This document shows, piece by piece, positions 26,800-38,127 of a DNA stretch of 64,000 nucleotides. Below the pieces are notes generated by a model. That model was not told the DNA's origin and ran no database searches. It worked only from the letters and a program-made list of their open reading frames with translations. The position numbers and the translations under genes were made by a program. The stretch comes from Pseudomonas sp. ATCC 13867 (lineage in GTDB: Bacteria > Pseudomonadota > Gammaproteobacteria > Pseudomonadales > Pseudomonadaceae): NCBI RefSeq assembly GCF_000349845.1, contig NC_020829.1, forward strand, positions 3,727,001 to 3,791,000, in the 5' to 3' direction. Each line of letters opens with the position of its first letter. Position 1 is the stretch's first letter.

Positions 26800-28335
26800 T
26801 CAAGCCGTGGTCACGCTGCGCAGGCGGCCGGCGGTCTTGTGGCGGGAACAGCAGTTGCTGTCGCCATCGACGAAACGTCCGGGCGTCTCCACACGGTCGA
26901 TCGGCAGGGCGCAACGGTCGCCATTGGACAGCCGCCCCTCGCAGGCGGGCTGCTGGTAATGCACCAGCCACTGGCTGTATTGGTCCTCCGAGACGAAGCA
27001 CTTGGCTGCGACGAAGGCCAACGGGTTGTCCTGATAGCGAGCGACATCCTGCAGCGACAAGGTCAGATGACCGGCGCCGGGGTGGTAAACCACGAAGATC
27101 ACGCCCTGCTCCGCCAGGCGCTCCAGGATCGAACCCTCCGCCGGCCGGGCCGACAGCATGGCCAGCTCCTGGCGCAGGCTCTCGGTACTCTGTTGCAACT
27201 GCACGGCCTGACCGGCCTGCTCGCGCCACTGCACGCCTTCCCGGCGCACCTGCTCGAGCTCCTGACGCAATTGCCCAGCCTCCTGGTGCAGCGTCTGGTT
27301 TTCCTGCCGAAGCTGTTGAACCTCCTGCTGCAACTGCTGGTTTTCCCGCTGCAGTTGCTGGTCCAGCTCGTTGCGGTAACCCAGCTCCGCGTCGCGGACG
27401 GAAACCTGCTCCCGGTAGCGGGCCTCCACGGCGGCGATGCGCGCCTTGGCCTCGCCTTCGATCTGCTGGCGCAACTGATCCATCTCGTCACGGCCGCTCT
27501 GCTCGATCTGCCGCAACTGGGCGGTCAGCTCTTCACGGCCACGCTGGAATCCATTGACCTGGCCTTCCAGTTCGCGGCGCAGGCCATCGTTGATCTCTTC
27601 TTCGCGCTTGAGCCCTTCGCGCAGCGCCGTAAGCTCGGCTTGCAGCACCATGACCTGCTCCTGCGCGCCGAGCTTCAGGCGGCTGAGCTCCTGCTCATGC
27701 TGCTGGCTGATCTGCGACAGGCGGGTTTCGTGCTGGCCGAGCAGTTCAGCGGTCTTCTGCTGGTGCTCCTGGAGCATCTCCCGGGCCAGCTTTTCGGCAG
27801 TCTGGCGAGACTCCTCCTCGGAGGGCGCATACCACTGGTGCTCGGCGGCCATCTGCAGGCGCTGGGGCTCGACGGCCGCCGGCTCCTCTTCCACCAGCAC
27901 CCCGAGGTTGTTGCGTTTCGCCGCGGCGCGCAGCAGCGTCAGGTGATTGTTGTCGCCGTCAAGGATCGGGTCCCACAGGTGCATCTGGTGCCAGGACACC
28001 GGGCACTGGCTGCGGCAGGCCAGCCGAATGGGGCCGGCGCCCAGGTCGGGGCCACGGCCGGCACGGTCGGAAAGGTTGCGCAGGGGCAGGTTCCAGCCAC
28101 GGTCGGCCTCACCCTTCTCGTCGAAGTCCAGATAGAAGAACACCGCCGCCTTGATCATCAGCCGCGGGTTGATCAGCACGTAGGCCAACCGCACCTGTTG
28201 CTCGGCAAGGTCCGGCATCTGCACTACGTTGTCGAGCAGCGCCTCGAACTCGGGGTAGAGCATTTCCTTGCAAACGCCACGGTCATTGAAGAAGACCACG
28301 GCTTCCACCATCTGAGGCTTCTTCTGCATGCTCAT
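26800..28335 (-). CDS. Large coiled-coil protein of unknown function with cysteine clusters
   Basis: 511 aa. A globular N-terminal domain (about 1-165) includes CRSQCPVSWHQMHLWDP. About 190-420 is an extended coiled coil rich in Gln/Glu/Leu with clear heptads (LQRENQQLQQEVQQLRQEN). A C-terminal globular domain (about 430-511) ends with CEGRLSNGDRCALPI and CCSRH, a possible metal site. The ATG at 28335 has AGAGGT 6-8 bases upstream and is preferred to the 67-codon extension to 28536. I do not recognise a characterised homologue. It is transcribed with the PLP enzyme 9 bases downstream. Confidence 0.75.
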   Translation of the reverse strand: MSMQKKPQMVEAVVFFNDRGVCKEMLYPEFEALLDNVVQMPDLAEQQVRLAYVLINPRLMIKAAVFFYLDFDEKGEADRGWNLPLRNLSDRAGRGPDLGAGPIRLACRSQCPVSWHQMHLWDPILDGDNNHLTLLRAAAKRNNLGVLVEEEPAAVEPQRLQMAAEHQWYAPSEEESRQTAEKLAREMLQEHQQKTAELLGQHETRLSQISQQHEQELSRLKLGAQEQVMVLQAELTALREGLKREEEINDGLRRELEGQVNGFQRGREELTAQLRQIEQSGRDEMDQLRQQIEGEAKARIAAVEARYREQVSVRDAELGYRNELDQQLQRENQQLQQEVQQLRQENQTLHQEAGQLRQELEQVRREGVQWREQAGQAVQLQQSTESLRQELAMLSARPAEGSILERLAEQGVIFVVYHPGAGHLTLSLQDVARYQDNPLAFVAAKCFVSEDQYSQWLVHYQQPACEGRLSNGDRCALPIDRVETPGRFVDGDSNCCSRHKTAGRLRSVTTA

Positions 28336-28541
28336 CGATTGACCTCTGGGCCTGTGCGGGAGGAAGTCTGGGACATGGTACCGTAGGAAAGTGGCACCTT
28401 GATGGCAGGAAACCCCCGACATCCGGACCAGTCTAGGGGAAATAATGTCGCAGGCAATGTGACTGGGTTGGCACCCGACCTGCCGGTCATGTTGGGCGAG
28501 TCGGCGGCAAGATGAATCTGTGACGCAGTTTGTCATTCAAC

Positions 28542-28580
28542 AAAAAACGCAGGCCCCGGAGGAACTTTCCGGGGCCTGCG
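28542..28580 (-). terminator. Intrinsic terminator of fadH
   Basis: A 13-bp perfect stem CGCAGGCCCCGGA/TCCGGGGCCTGCG with a 7-base loop is followed on the minus strand by six T. Confidence 0.92.
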
Positions 28581-28596
28581 GCGTGTGGCTTGCGAC

Positions 28597-30720
<2,124 letters not shown>

Positions 30721-30847
30721 CTAAGGAGCCACCCTGCCCCGCTCAATGATCAAAAGTAACAACTTACTGATCGAAGATGACACCACGACTTGGCAACACC
30801 CGGCCCAGCCCCTACCCTGTGCCGCACCGACTGAGTACATGTTCCTC

Positions 30848-31966
30848 ATGCGCAAGCTGATCTTCCTCATCCTGGTGATCCTCTTCGCCGGCTATGCCGG
30901 CTGGGCGGAACGTCGCCCGGTGGGCCACTACCTCTCCGACCTGCGCAGCCAGGTCGTGCTCAACCAGGGCGAGCCGTCCGAACGCGGCAACCTGCTGGGC
31001 GTGCAACCGGAACTCTTCACCCAGGACTACCAGAGCGTCGAGCGCCTGCGCCTGAAATTCCACGCCTACCTGGCCAAGGCCCGCGACGAAGGGCTGATCA
31101 ACCCGCGCACGGTGGTGGTGTTCCCCGAGCACGTCGGCACCTGGCTGGTGGCCGCCGGCGAGAAGCCCGAGGTCTACCAGACCGAGCACCTGGCCGAGGC
31201 GATGGAATGGATGGTCGCCAGCAACCCGCTGAAAGTAGCGCGCGGCTGGCTCGGCGCCAAAGGCGAGGACCGCATGGCCGACGCCCTGTTCCGCATGAAG
31301 GCGGTGGACATGGCCCACGACTACCAGACCCTGTTCGGCGGACTGGCCAGGGAGTTCGGCGTGACCATCGTCGCCGGCTCCATCGTGCTGCCCAATCCGA
31401 AGATCGTCGAAGGCCAGATCCGCACCGGCAACGGTCGCCTCTACAACGTCAGCCAGGTCTTCGGCAGCGACGGCCTGCCGCTGGGCAAGCCGCAGCGCAA
31501 GCTGTTCCCCATCGACGACGAGAAAGGCTTCACCCGTGGTGGTCACCCGGATGACCTGCAGGTCCTGCAGACGCCGGCTGGGCGCCTGGGCGTGCTGGTC
31601 TGTGCCGACAGCTGGTATCCGGCGAGCTACAGCGCGCTGGCTGCGAACAAGCCCGACATCATTGCAGTGCCTGCCTTCCTCACTGGCAACGGCAACTGGA
31701 GCAAGCCGTGGAAGGGCTACAACGGCGCACCGACACCCAGCGACGTGACCCTCAAGCCCGGCGAACTCTCCGAAGGCGAAGCCTGGGAACGCCTGGCCCT
31801 GGCCGGCCGCATCGGCGCAAGCGGCGCCCGCGCCGGCATCACCGTATTCCTGCGAGGCCATCTCTGGGACCTGGGCAGCGATGGACGCAGCCTGGTGGTC
31901 AGCGGTAGCAGCCATACCCTGGCGCCCGACGGCCCCGGCGCGCGCTTGATCAACCTCTGGCTCTGA
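30848..31966 (+). CDS. Membrane-anchored nitrilase-fold (carbon-nitrogen hydrolase) protein
   Basis: 372 aa from the ATG of MRKLIF. One N-terminal transmembrane helix or signal anchor (IFLILVILFAGYAGW) is followed by a nitrilase domain with the catalytic triad visible: Glu in VVFPEHVG (about 94), Lys in PQRKLFPIDD (about 218) and Cys in VLVCADSWYP (about 252). It is probably an amidase or nitrilase facing the periplasm. The start is uncertain because no strong Shine-Dalgarno is present; an ATG three codons earlier (30839) is possible. The AraC gene starts 4 bases after its stop. Confidence 0.82.
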   Translation: MRKLIFLILVILFAGYAGWAERRPVGHYLSDLRSQVVLNQGEPSERGNLLGVQPELFTQDYQSVERLRLKFHAYLAKARDEGLINPRTVVVFPEHVGTWLVAAGEKPEVYQTEHLAEAMEWMVASNPLKVARGWLGAKGEDRMADALFRMKAVDMAHDYQTLFGGLAREFGVTIVAGSIVLPNPKIVEGQIRTGNGRLYNVSQVFGSDGLPLGKPQRKLFPIDDEKGFTRGGHPDDLQVLQTPAGRLGVLVCADSWYPASYSALAANKPDIIAVPAFLTGNGNWSKPWKGYNGAPTPSDVTLKPGELSEGEAWERLALAGRIGASGARAGITVFLRGHLWDLGSDGRSLVVSGSSHTLAPDGPGARLINLWL

Positions 31967-31970
31967 CGCC

Positions 31971-33008
31971 ATGACCCGCCCGACCATGCGCCTCGGCGAT
32001 CTTTCGGTAGGCTTCGTCCACAGCCTCGCCGACGCCCTGGCGGAGAGCGGCATCGCCCCGCAGCCACTGCTGCAGCAATACGGACTGGATGCCGCGCGCC
32101 TGGGCGAACCCGGCGCGCGACTGTCGATCCCCCGCTACATGCGCCTGGGCCACGCGGCCATCCAGCAGAGCGGCGACCCCGCCCTCGGCTTGCGCATGGG
32201 CCAGCTCAGCCGCCCGAGCCAGCTCGGCCTGATCGGCGTCACCGCCGCGCAGGCACCCAATGTGCGTGCTGCCGCCCGCGCGCTGATCCGCTTCGAACCA
32301 CTGTATGCACAGAACTACCGTGGCCAGAGCAGCTTCATCGAGGATGCCAGCGGCGCCTGGCTGCGCTTCTACTCCATCAGCCCGTACAACGCTTACAACC
32401 GCTTCGTGGTGGATTCGGTGCTGGCTGGCTGGGTGAGCATGCTCGGCAGCATCGGCGCGCAGCCGCTGCGCCCGGAGAAGGTCGAGATCGAGTACCCGGC
32501 GCCAGCCTGGGCGCCGCGTTTCGAGGCAATGCTCGGCTGCCCGGTGGAGTTTGGCGCCGAGCACAACCAACTGCGCCTGGACCAGGCGAGCCTCGCGCGG
32601 GCAAACCCGGAGCACTGCCCGAGCACCTGGGGGCAACTGCAGGAGATCTGCGAGAAGGAACTGGACCAGATGACCCGCACGCGCAGCCTGCACGAGCGCG
32701 TAGCGCAACTGTTGGGGCCGATGCTCAACGGCCGCGAGCCGGACCTGGAGGAAGTCGCCACGCGCCTCAAGCTGCCGACCTGGACCCTGCGCCGCAAGCT
32801 GGCCGAGGAAGGCACGCAGTTCCGCAGCATCCTCAATGACACCCGCCGCGACCTGGCGATGATCTACATCCGCGACACCGACCTGGCCTTCGGCGAGATC
32901 GCCTACCTGCTCGGCTTCGCCTCGGCGGAAGCCTTCCAGCGCGCCTTCAAGCGCTGGAGCGGGCAAACGCCGGGGGAGTTCCGCCGCGCCCAGCGCCACA
33001 GCGGCTGA
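31971..33008 (+). CDS. AraC-family transcriptional regulator
   Basis: 345 aa. An N-terminal arabinose-binding-like sensor domain of the ArgR/OruR-like class (about 20-200) is followed by two C-terminal helix-turn-helix motifs (LEEVATRLKLPTWTLRRKL and FGEIAYLLGFASAEAFQRAFKRW, ending in the family consensus GQTPGEFRR). It is likely an activator responding to a small metabolite. Four bases separate it from the nitrilase-fold gene upstream, so they form an operon and the hydrolase could make or remove the ligand. Confidence 0.92.
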   Translation: MTRPTMRLGDLSVGFVHSLADALAESGIAPQPLLQQYGLDAARLGEPGARLSIPRYMRLGHAAIQQSGDPALGLRMGQLSRPSQLGLIGVTAAQAPNVRAAARALIRFEPLYAQNYRGQSSFIEDASGAWLRFYSISPYNAYNRFVVDSVLAGWVSMLGSIGAQPLRPEKVEIEYPAPAWAPRFEAMLGCPVEFGAEHNQLRLDQASLARANPEHCPSTWGQLQEICEKELDQMTRTRSLHERVAQLLGPMLNGREPDLEEVATRLKLPTWTLRRKLAEEGTQFRSILNDTRRDLAMIYIRDTDLAFGEIAYLLGFASAEAFQRAFKRWSGQTPGEFRRAQRHSG

Positions 33009-33095
33009 TCACATCTCCGTGGCGTCGTCGGCCGGCTCCGGCAGATCCTGCTCCACGGCGTGCAGCTCCAGCAATTCTTCCTGATAGTCGTCCAT
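33009..33095 (-). CDS. 28-residue acidic small protein
   Basis: A minus-strand ORF of 28 codons (begins MDDYQEELLELHAVEQ, ends DDATEM) has a strong AGGAG 8 bases before its ATG. Twelve of 28 residues are Asp or Glu, and the first 16 could form an amphipathic helix. Its stop codon abuts the convergent AraC stop with no base between. I believe similar acidic mini-ORFs occur at other Pseudomonas loci, but that is memory, not a search. No function can be assigned. Confidence 0.6.
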   Translation of the reverse strand: MDDYQEELLELHAVEQDLPEPADDATEM

Positions 33096-33219
33096 TGGCT
33101 ATTCTCCTGAGCGGTCGATCAGGTTTAGCAAAGACCATGAGGAAAAAGCTAGACAGCAAAGGTGAACGACCTGTGACAGCGTCTTACAGAAGACCGCAGG
33201 ATTTTTCGGACGGAAACGA

Positions 33220-33252
33220 AAAAGCCCTCAGGTATTGCTACCTGAGGGCTTT
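33220..33252 (-). terminator. Intrinsic terminator of the tRNA operon
   Basis: A 14-bp perfect stem AAAGCCCTCAGGTA/TACCTGAGGGCTTT with a TTGC loop is followed by T residues on the minus strand. It lies 7 bases past the 3' end of the last tRNA-Asp. Confidence 0.9.
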
Positions 33253-33258
33253 CGAATA

Positions 33259-33335
33259 TGGCGCAGCGGACGGGACTCGAACCCGCGACCCCCGGCGTGA
33301 CAGGCCGGTATTCTAACCGACTGAACTACCGCTGC
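33259..33335 (-). tRNA. tRNA-Asp (GTC), copy 2
   Basis: 77 nt including an encoded CCA. The acceptor stem GCAGCGG/CCGCTGC, the anticodon loop with GTC, and the TTCGAGT T-loop all fold normally. Identical in sequence to the copy at 33433-33509. Confidence 0.97.
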
Positions 33336-33432
33336 GTGTCGGTTGGACTTGCGTCCGGTACAGCAACCTCCTTGCGCCTGGAGTGAGTCACTCGACAAAC
33401 CGGTTCGGGGTAGGAACCAAGGAGGGGGAAAA

Positions 33433-33509
33433 TGGCGCAGCGGACGGGACTCGAACCCGCGACCCCCGGCGTGACAGGCCGGTATTCTAACCGACTGAAC
33501 TACCGCTGC
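33433..33509 (-). tRNA. tRNA-Asp (GTC), copy 1
   Basis: 77 nt, identical to the copy 97 bases downstream, with encoded CCA. It begins 16 bases after the tRNA-Val. Confidence 0.97.
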
Positions 33510-33525
33510 GCGTAACTTGCGAGAG

Positions 33526-33601
33526 TGGTGGGTGATGACGGGATCGAACCGCCGACCCTCTGCTTGTAAGGCAGATGCTCTCCCAGCTGAGCTAATCACC
33601 C
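33526..33601 (-). tRNA. tRNA-Val (TAC)
   Basis: 76 nt with encoded CCA. The acceptor stem GGGTGAT/ATCACCC, the anticodon TAC and the TTCGATC T-loop are present. It is the first gene of the tRNA-Val-Asp-Asp transcript. Confidence 0.97.
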
Positions 33602-33621
33602 TTCGTCTCGAAGTGGGGCGC

Positions 33622-33691
33622 ATTCTACAGTCGGCAGAACCTAAGTCAATGCCCTGATTGAACTTTTTTTCATTTTCCGCAAAAAAAGTTC
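33622..33691 (-). promoter_or_regulatory. tRNA operon promoter with an AT-rich upstream palindrome
   Basis: On the minus strand TTGACT (33649-33644) and TAGAAT (33627-33622) are 16 bases apart, with a GC-rich discriminator (GCGCCCC) typical of stringently controlled stable-RNA promoters. About 10 bases upstream of the -35, an 11-bp palindrome GAACTTTTTTT/AAAAAAAGTTC (33660-33691) could act as an UP element. Confidence 0.65.
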
Positions 33692-33723
33692 GGCGCGCGG
33701 TTGGGGCCGCGATTCTGGGCACG

Positions 33724-33794
33724 GTTCGCGAGCAAGCTCGCTCCTACAGGTAGGGTGGTGCAGCTCGGGTGTAGGAACGAGCTTGCTCGCGAAC
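33724..33794. repeat. REP doublet (REPIN)
   Basis: Arms at 33724-33747 and 33771-33794 (core GAGCAAGCTCGCTCCTAC and its complement with one substitution, GGAACGAGC) are separated by 23 bases, between the tRNA promoter and the SDR terminator. Confidence 0.88.
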
Positions 33795-33821
33795 AGCCCA
33801 ACGCCGAACTCTCCCGCCAAG

Positions 33822-33847
33822 AAAAAGGGCGACCCTCGGGCCGCCCT
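33822..33847 (-). terminator. Intrinsic terminator of the metZ-SDR transcript
   Basis: The minus strand reads AGGGCGGCC-CGAG-GGTCGCCCT (one G-T pair) followed by TTTT. It lies about 20 bases past the SDR stop codon. Confidence 0.8.
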
Positions 33848-33866
33848 CCTCTTCCACACTCGACAC

Positions 33867-34634
33867 TCAGTCGAGGTAGATCATCTTGCAGGTCATGCCG
33901 CCATCGATCACCAGTTCCTGCCCGGTGACGAATCCAGCACCGTCGCCGACCAGCCAGGACACCGCCGCCGCGACGTCCTCCACCGTCCCGACACGGCCGA
34001 CCAGGTGCTGGTCATGGTCCAGCTCGGTCAGCGGCTCGGCTTCACGCGCACGCAGGTCGCGAGCATCGATCCAGCCTGGGGAGATGGCGTTGACGCGAAT
34101 CTCCGGCCCCAGGCTGCTGGCCAGGGCATGGGTCAGCGACAACAGGCCGCCCTTGCTCGCCGCATAGGCTTCGGAGTTCGGCTCGGACTGGTGCGCGCGG
34201 GTCGAGGCAATGTTGACGATGCTGCCGTTGTGCGCGCGCAGGTACGGCGCGCAGTGCTTGGCCAGCAGCATCGGACCGGTGAGATTCACCGCCAGGGCGC
34301 GGTTCCACTCGTTCAGGCCCAGGCCTTCCAGCGGCGTGTTGTGCGGCCGGGCGATGGCGGCGTTGCTCACCAGCGCATCGAGACGGCCGTACTGGCCGAT
34401 GACATCGGCAATCGCCGTCGCCACCTGCGCCTCGTTGGCCACGTCCAGCGCCACGAAAGCGGCGCGCTCGCCCAGTGCCCTGGCGACCTTCGGCCCGCGC
34501 TCGCGGTCGATGTCGGCCAGCACCACTTGCCAGCCCTCGGCGATCAGCCAGGCGCTGACACCCAGGCCGATGCCGCGCGCCGCGCCCGTCACCAGGGCGA
34601 CGCGACCGTTACCGAAGAGCTCCGTTGCGCTCAC
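33867..34634 (-). CDS. Short-chain dehydrogenase/reductase
   Basis: 255 aa classical SDR. Nucleotide-binding TGAARGIG (16-23), NNAG-equivalent SNAAI (90-94), catalytic Ser in NIASTRAH (about 144) and Y157-x3-K161 are present; the C-terminal [10 protein letters not shown] is standard. Probably an NAD(P)-dependent alcohol dehydrogenase of unknown substrate. The GTG start overlaps the metZ stop as GTGA, so it is coupled to metZ. Confidence 0.9.
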   Translation of the reverse strand: MSATELFGNGRVALVTGAARGIGLGVSAWLIAEGWQVVLADIDRERGPKVARALGERAAFVALDVANEAQVATAIADVIGQYGRLDALVSNAAIARPHNTPLEGLGLNEWNRALAVNLTGPMLLAKHCAPYLRAHNGSIVNIASTRAHQSEPNSEAYAASKGGLLSLTHALASSLGPEIRVNAISPGWIDARDLRAREAEPLTELDHDQHLVGRVGTVEDVAAAVSWLVGDGAGFVTGQELVIDGGMTCKMIYLD

Positions 34635-35842
34635 AGGGCGGCCAGACCCCGCGCCAGGTCAGCCGTGATGTCAGCGACATCCTCCAGGCCCACGGCGACG
34701 CGGATCAGGTTGTCACGGATGCCGGCGTTCTCGCGCTCGGCCGGCGACAGACGACCGTGGGAAGTGGTGGCCGGGTGGGCGATGGTGGTCTTGGTGTCAC
34801 CCAGGTTGGTGGTGATGGAGATCATCCGGGTGGCGTCGATGAAGCGCCAGGCCGCAGCCTTGTCGCCCTTCACCTCGAAGCTCACCACCGCACCGAAGCC
34901 CTTCTGCTGACGCTTGGCCAGTTCGTGCTGCGGGTGGCTGGCCAGGCCCGCGTAGTGCACGCGGTCGATACCGGGCTGCCGTTCCAGCCATTCGGCGACC
35001 TGTTGCGCCGAGGCGCTGTGGGCCTGCATGCGCACACGCAGGGTTTCCAGGCCCTTGAGGAAGATCCAGGCATTGAACGGGCTCAGGGTCGGGCCGGCGG
35101 TGCGCAGGAAGCCGACGACGGGCTCCATCTGCGCGCGGCGACCGGCGACCACGCCGCCCATCGTGCGGCCCTGGCCGTCGATGTACTTGGTTGCCGAGTG
35201 GATCACCACGTCCGCGCCCAGTTTCAGCGGCTGCTGCAGCGCCGGGGTGCAGAAGCAGTTGTCCACCGCCAGCAGCGCGCCCTTGGCATGGGCGATCTCG
35301 GCCAGCGCAGCGATATCCACCAGCTCGGCCAGCGGGTTGGACGGCGATTCGACGAAGAACAGCCTGGTGTTCGGCTTGCAGGCCGCTTCCCAGGCTTTCA
35401 GGTCGCTCAGCGGCGGGTAGTCCACCTCGATACCGAAGCGCTTGAAGTACTTCTCGAACAGGCTGATGGTCGAGCCGAACACGCTGCGCGAGACCAGCAC
35501 ATGGTCGCCGGCGCTGCACAGGCTCATCACCAGGGAGAGGATCGCCGACATACCGGTGGAGGTGGCCACCGCCTGCTCGGCGCCCTCCAGCGCAGCGATG
35601 CGCTCCTCGAAGGTACGCACCGTAGGGTTGGTGTAGCGCGAGTAGACGTTGCCCGGCACTTCACCGGCAAAACGCGCGGCCGCATCGGCGGCACTGCGGA
35701 ACACATAGCTGGAGGTGGTGAACAGGCCTTCGCCGTGTTCAGCCTCCGGGGTGCGGCGTTGCCCGGCGCGTACCGCGAGGGTATCGAAACCGACACCCTC
35801 CAGATCGCTGTCCAGCCGGCCGGCTTCCCAATCCTGAGCCAT
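34631..35842 (-). CDS. metZ: O-succinylhomoserine sulfhydrylase
   Basis: 403 aa, Cys/Met-metabolism PLP family. The PLP lysine K219 lies in [11 protein letters not shown], with the preceding [11 protein letters not shown] aspartate loop and an N-terminal YSRYTNPT motif. The Pseudomonas enzyme of this type and location makes homocysteine directly from O-succinylhomoserine and sulfide. Its conserved location directly downstream of purF supports the metZ assignment over cystathionine gamma-synthase. A GGGAGAGCAGGG stretch precedes the ATG. Confidence 0.92.
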   Translation of the reverse strand: MAQDWEAGRLDSDLEGVGFDTLAVRAGQRRTPEAEHGEGLFTTSSYVFRSAADAAARFAGEVPGNVYSRYTNPTVRTFEERIAALEGAEQAVATSTGMSAILSLVMSLCSAGDHVLVSRSVFGSTISLFEKYFKRFGIEVDYPPLSDLKAWEAACKPNTRLFFVESPSNPLAELVDIAALAEIAHAKGALLAVDNCFCTPALQQPLKLGADVVIHSATKYIDGQGRTMGGVVAGRRAQMEPVVGFLRTAGPTLSPFNAWIFLKGLETLRVRMQAHSASAQQVAEWLERQPGIDRVHYAGLASHPQHELAKRQQKGFGAVVSFEVKGDKAAAWRFIDATRMISITTNLGDTKTTIAHPATTSHGRLSPAERENAGIRDNLIRVAVGLEDVADITADLARGLAAL

Positions 35843-35869
35843 GCCCTGCTCTCCCTATTCGTGTCTGAA

Positions 35870-37375
35870 TCAGTCGTTGTACAGATCGATGATGGCGCTG
35901 ACGGCGGTACCCTTGGTCTTGGTCGCGTCGTTGCGCGCCTGCTCGATCTTGTCCAGGTAGGCTTCGTCGACGTCGCCGGTGACGTATTCACCGTTGAACA
36001 CGGCGCAGTCGAAGTGTTCGATCTTGATCTTGCCGCCCTCGGTGGATTCGATCAGGTCCTGCAGGTCCTGATACACCAGCCAGTCGGCACCGATCAGTTC
36101 GCCGACTTCCTCGGTGCTGCGGTTGTGCGCGATCAGCTCGTGGGCACTCGGCATGTCGATGCCGTAGACGTTGGGGTAGCGTACCGCCGGGGCAGCGGAG
36201 CAGAAGTAGACGTTCTTCGCGCCGGCCTCGCGGGCCATCTGGATGATCTGCTTGCAGGTGGTGCCGCGAACGATGGAGTCGTCCACCAGCATCACGTTCT
36301 TGCCGCGGAATTCCAGCTCGATGGCGTTGAGCTTCTGGCGTACCGATTTCTTGCGCGCGGCCTGGCCGGGCATGATGAAGGTACGGCCGATGTAGCGGTT
36401 CTTCACGAAGCCTTCGCGGAACTTCACGCCCAGGCGGTTGGCCAGCTCCAGCGCGGCGGTGCGACTGGTGTCCGGGATCGGGATGACCACGTCGATGTCG
36501 TGGTCCGGACGCTCGCGGAGGATCTTGTCGGCCAGCTTCTCGCCCATGCGCAGGCGCGCCTTGTAGACCGAGATGCCGTCGATGATGGAGTCCGGACGGG
36601 CCAGGTAGACGTGTTCGAAGATGCACGGCGCGTACTGCGGATTGGCCGCGCACTGGCGGGTGTAGAGCTTGCCGTCTTCGGTGATGTACACCGCTTCGCC
36701 CGGCGCCAGGTCGCGGATCAGGGTGAAGCCGAGGACGTCCAGGGCCACGCTTTCCGAGGCGATCATGTATTCCACGCCGTTCTCGGTGTGACGCTGGCCG
36801 AAGACGATCGGGCGGATCGCATGGGGATCGCGGAAGCCGACGATGCCGTAGCCGGTGATCATCGCCACCACGGCGTAACCGCCAACGCAGCGGGCATGCA
36901 CGCCGGCAACCGCGGCGAACACGTCTTCCTCGGTGGGCTGCAACTTGTTGCGCACCGCCAGCTCATGGGCGAACACGTTGAGCAGCACTTCCGAGTCGGA
37001 GTTGGTGTTCACGTGGCGCAGGTCGGATTCGTAGATTTCCTTGGCCAACTGCTCGACGTTGGTCAGGTTGCCGTTGTGCGCCAGGGTGATGCCGTAGGGC
37101 GAGTTGACGTAGAACGGCTGCGCCTCGGCGGAGCTGGAGCTGCCCGCGGTGGGGTAGCGCACGTGGCCGATGCCGATCTTGCCGACCAGGCGCTGCATGT
37201 GGCGCTGCTGGAAGACGTCACGGACCAGGCCGTTGTCCTTGCGCAGGTACAGACGGTCGTCCTGACAGGTGACAATCCCCGCAGCGTCCTGGCCACGATG
37301 CTGGAGAACGGTGAGCGCGTCATAGAGCGCCTGATTGACGTTCGACTTGCCCACGATACCGACGATGCCACACAT
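35870..37375 (-). CDS. purF: Amidophosphoribosyltransferase (glutamine PRPP amidotransferase)
   Basis: 501 aa. The first committed step of purine synthesis: PRPP plus glutamine to phosphoribosylamine. The chosen ATG (37375) gives MCGIVG, placing the catalytic cysteine at residue 2 after Met removal as required for an Ntn amidotransferase; the three extra upstream codons are rejected. The glutaminase domain covers about 1-230. The C-terminal PRPP site [13 protein letters not shown] is intact. AGGGG precedes the start. It follows cvpA as in many proteobacteria. Confidence 0.97.
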   Translation of the reverse strand: MCGIVGIVGKSNVNQALYDALTVLQHRGQDAAGIVTCQDDRLYLRKDNGLVRDVFQQRHMQRLVGKIGIGHVRYPTAGSSSSAEAQPFYVNSPYGITLAHNGNLTNVEQLAKEIYESDLRHVNTNSDSEVLLNVFAHELAVRNKLQPTEEDVFAAVAGVHARCVGGYAVVAMITGYGIVGFRDPHAIRPIVFGQRHTENGVEYMIASESVALDVLGFTLIRDLAPGEAVYITEDGKLYTRQCAANPQYAPCIFEHVYLARPDSIIDGISVYKARLRMGEKLADKILRERPDHDIDVVIPIPDTSRTAALELANRLGVKFREGFVKNRYIGRTFIMPGQAARKKSVRQKLNAIELEFRGKNVMLVDDSIVRGTTCKQIIQMAREAGAKNVYFCSAAPAVRYPNVYGIDMPSAHELIAHNRSTEEVGELIGADWLVYQDLQDLIESTEGGKIKIEHFDCAVFNGEYVTGDVDEAYLDKIEQARNDATKTKGTAVSAIIDLYND

Positions 37376-37480
37376 GCGACGCAACCCCTAGTTGGTTTCA
37401 GGCTAAAACAATCCGTTATTCGGCAGTATCCACCGGACCTGCCGTTACGGCGACGGCTACCCGTCGCCTCCACCCGCCCG

Positions 37481-38023
37481 TCACTGGGCCGGCAGCAAAG
37501 ACCCCGCTCCGGACGGCGGAGCGATGGTAACGCCGGACATCCAGTGCCCGGCGAACGCCAGAATGGTGTTCTTCGACCAGTCGGCGACGATCAGGAAGTG
37601 CGGCAGCAGCACCGACTGCTGCCACCACGGGTCCTGTTGCACCGGAGCCAGGCTCAGCAGGCCGACCAGCAACACCACCAGCAGCACGCCACGGGCGCCG
37701 CCGAACACCATGCCGAGCACGCGGTCGGTGCCGGACATGCCGGTCACCCGTACTAGCTCGCTGATGAGGAAATTGACGAGCGCGCCCAGCAGCAGCGTGA
37801 CGACGAACAGAATGGCGCAAGCGGCAATGACGCGCCCCGAGGGCAACTGGATGTAGGGTGCGAGGTGCTCGGCCAGCGCGCCGCCGAACATCCAGGCGAC
37901 CGCACCGGCTACGATCCAGGTAACCAGCGACAGGGCTTCCTTGACGAAACCACGGCTCAAGCTGATCAGGCTGGAAATGACGATGATGCCGATCATCGTC
38001 CAATCGACCCAGGTAAATGCCAC
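37481..38023 (-). CDS. cvpA: CvpA family membrane protein
   Basis: 180 aa, GTG start. Four hydrophobic segments (about 8-25, 30-47, 65-88, 104-126) and the conserved RGFVKEALSLVTW after helix 1 match CvpA. The E. coli protein is linked to colicin V production and to envelope stress from bile; the molecular function is unresolved. Gene order dedD-cvpA-purF is the same as in E. coli. Confidence 0.93.
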   Translation of the reverse strand: MAFTWVDWTMIGIIVISSLISLSRGFVKEALSLVTWIVAGAVAWMFGGALAEHLAPYIQLPSGRVIAACAILFVVTLLLGALVNFLISELVRVTGMSGTDRVLGMVFGGARGVLLVVLLVGLLSLAPVQQDPWWQQSVLLPHFLIVADWSKNTILAFAGHWMSGVTIAPPSGAGSLLPAQ

Positions 38024-38127
38024 GTTGCGGCCCAGAAACGGAAAGGCCCCGCATTTTAGCAGAGGCCTTCGATTTAGCGGAGCCCCAGTTTGACCCGAGG
38101 CGGATTGAGTGAAGCTAACGAACCGGC

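Noticed and set aside
28336..28536. 67-codon N-terminal extension of the coiled-coil protein
   Set aside because: It lacks a ribosome site and is Cys/His/Arg-rich unlike the rest; AGAGGT precedes the later ATG.
33259..33509. 77-base direct repeat
   Set aside because: It consists of two identical tRNA-Asp genes, not a mobile or CRISPR repeat.
34625..37756. 1043-codon plus-strand open frame
   Set aside because: It lies antisense across metZ and purF, genes with clear active-site motifs. High GC leaves long stop-free shadows.
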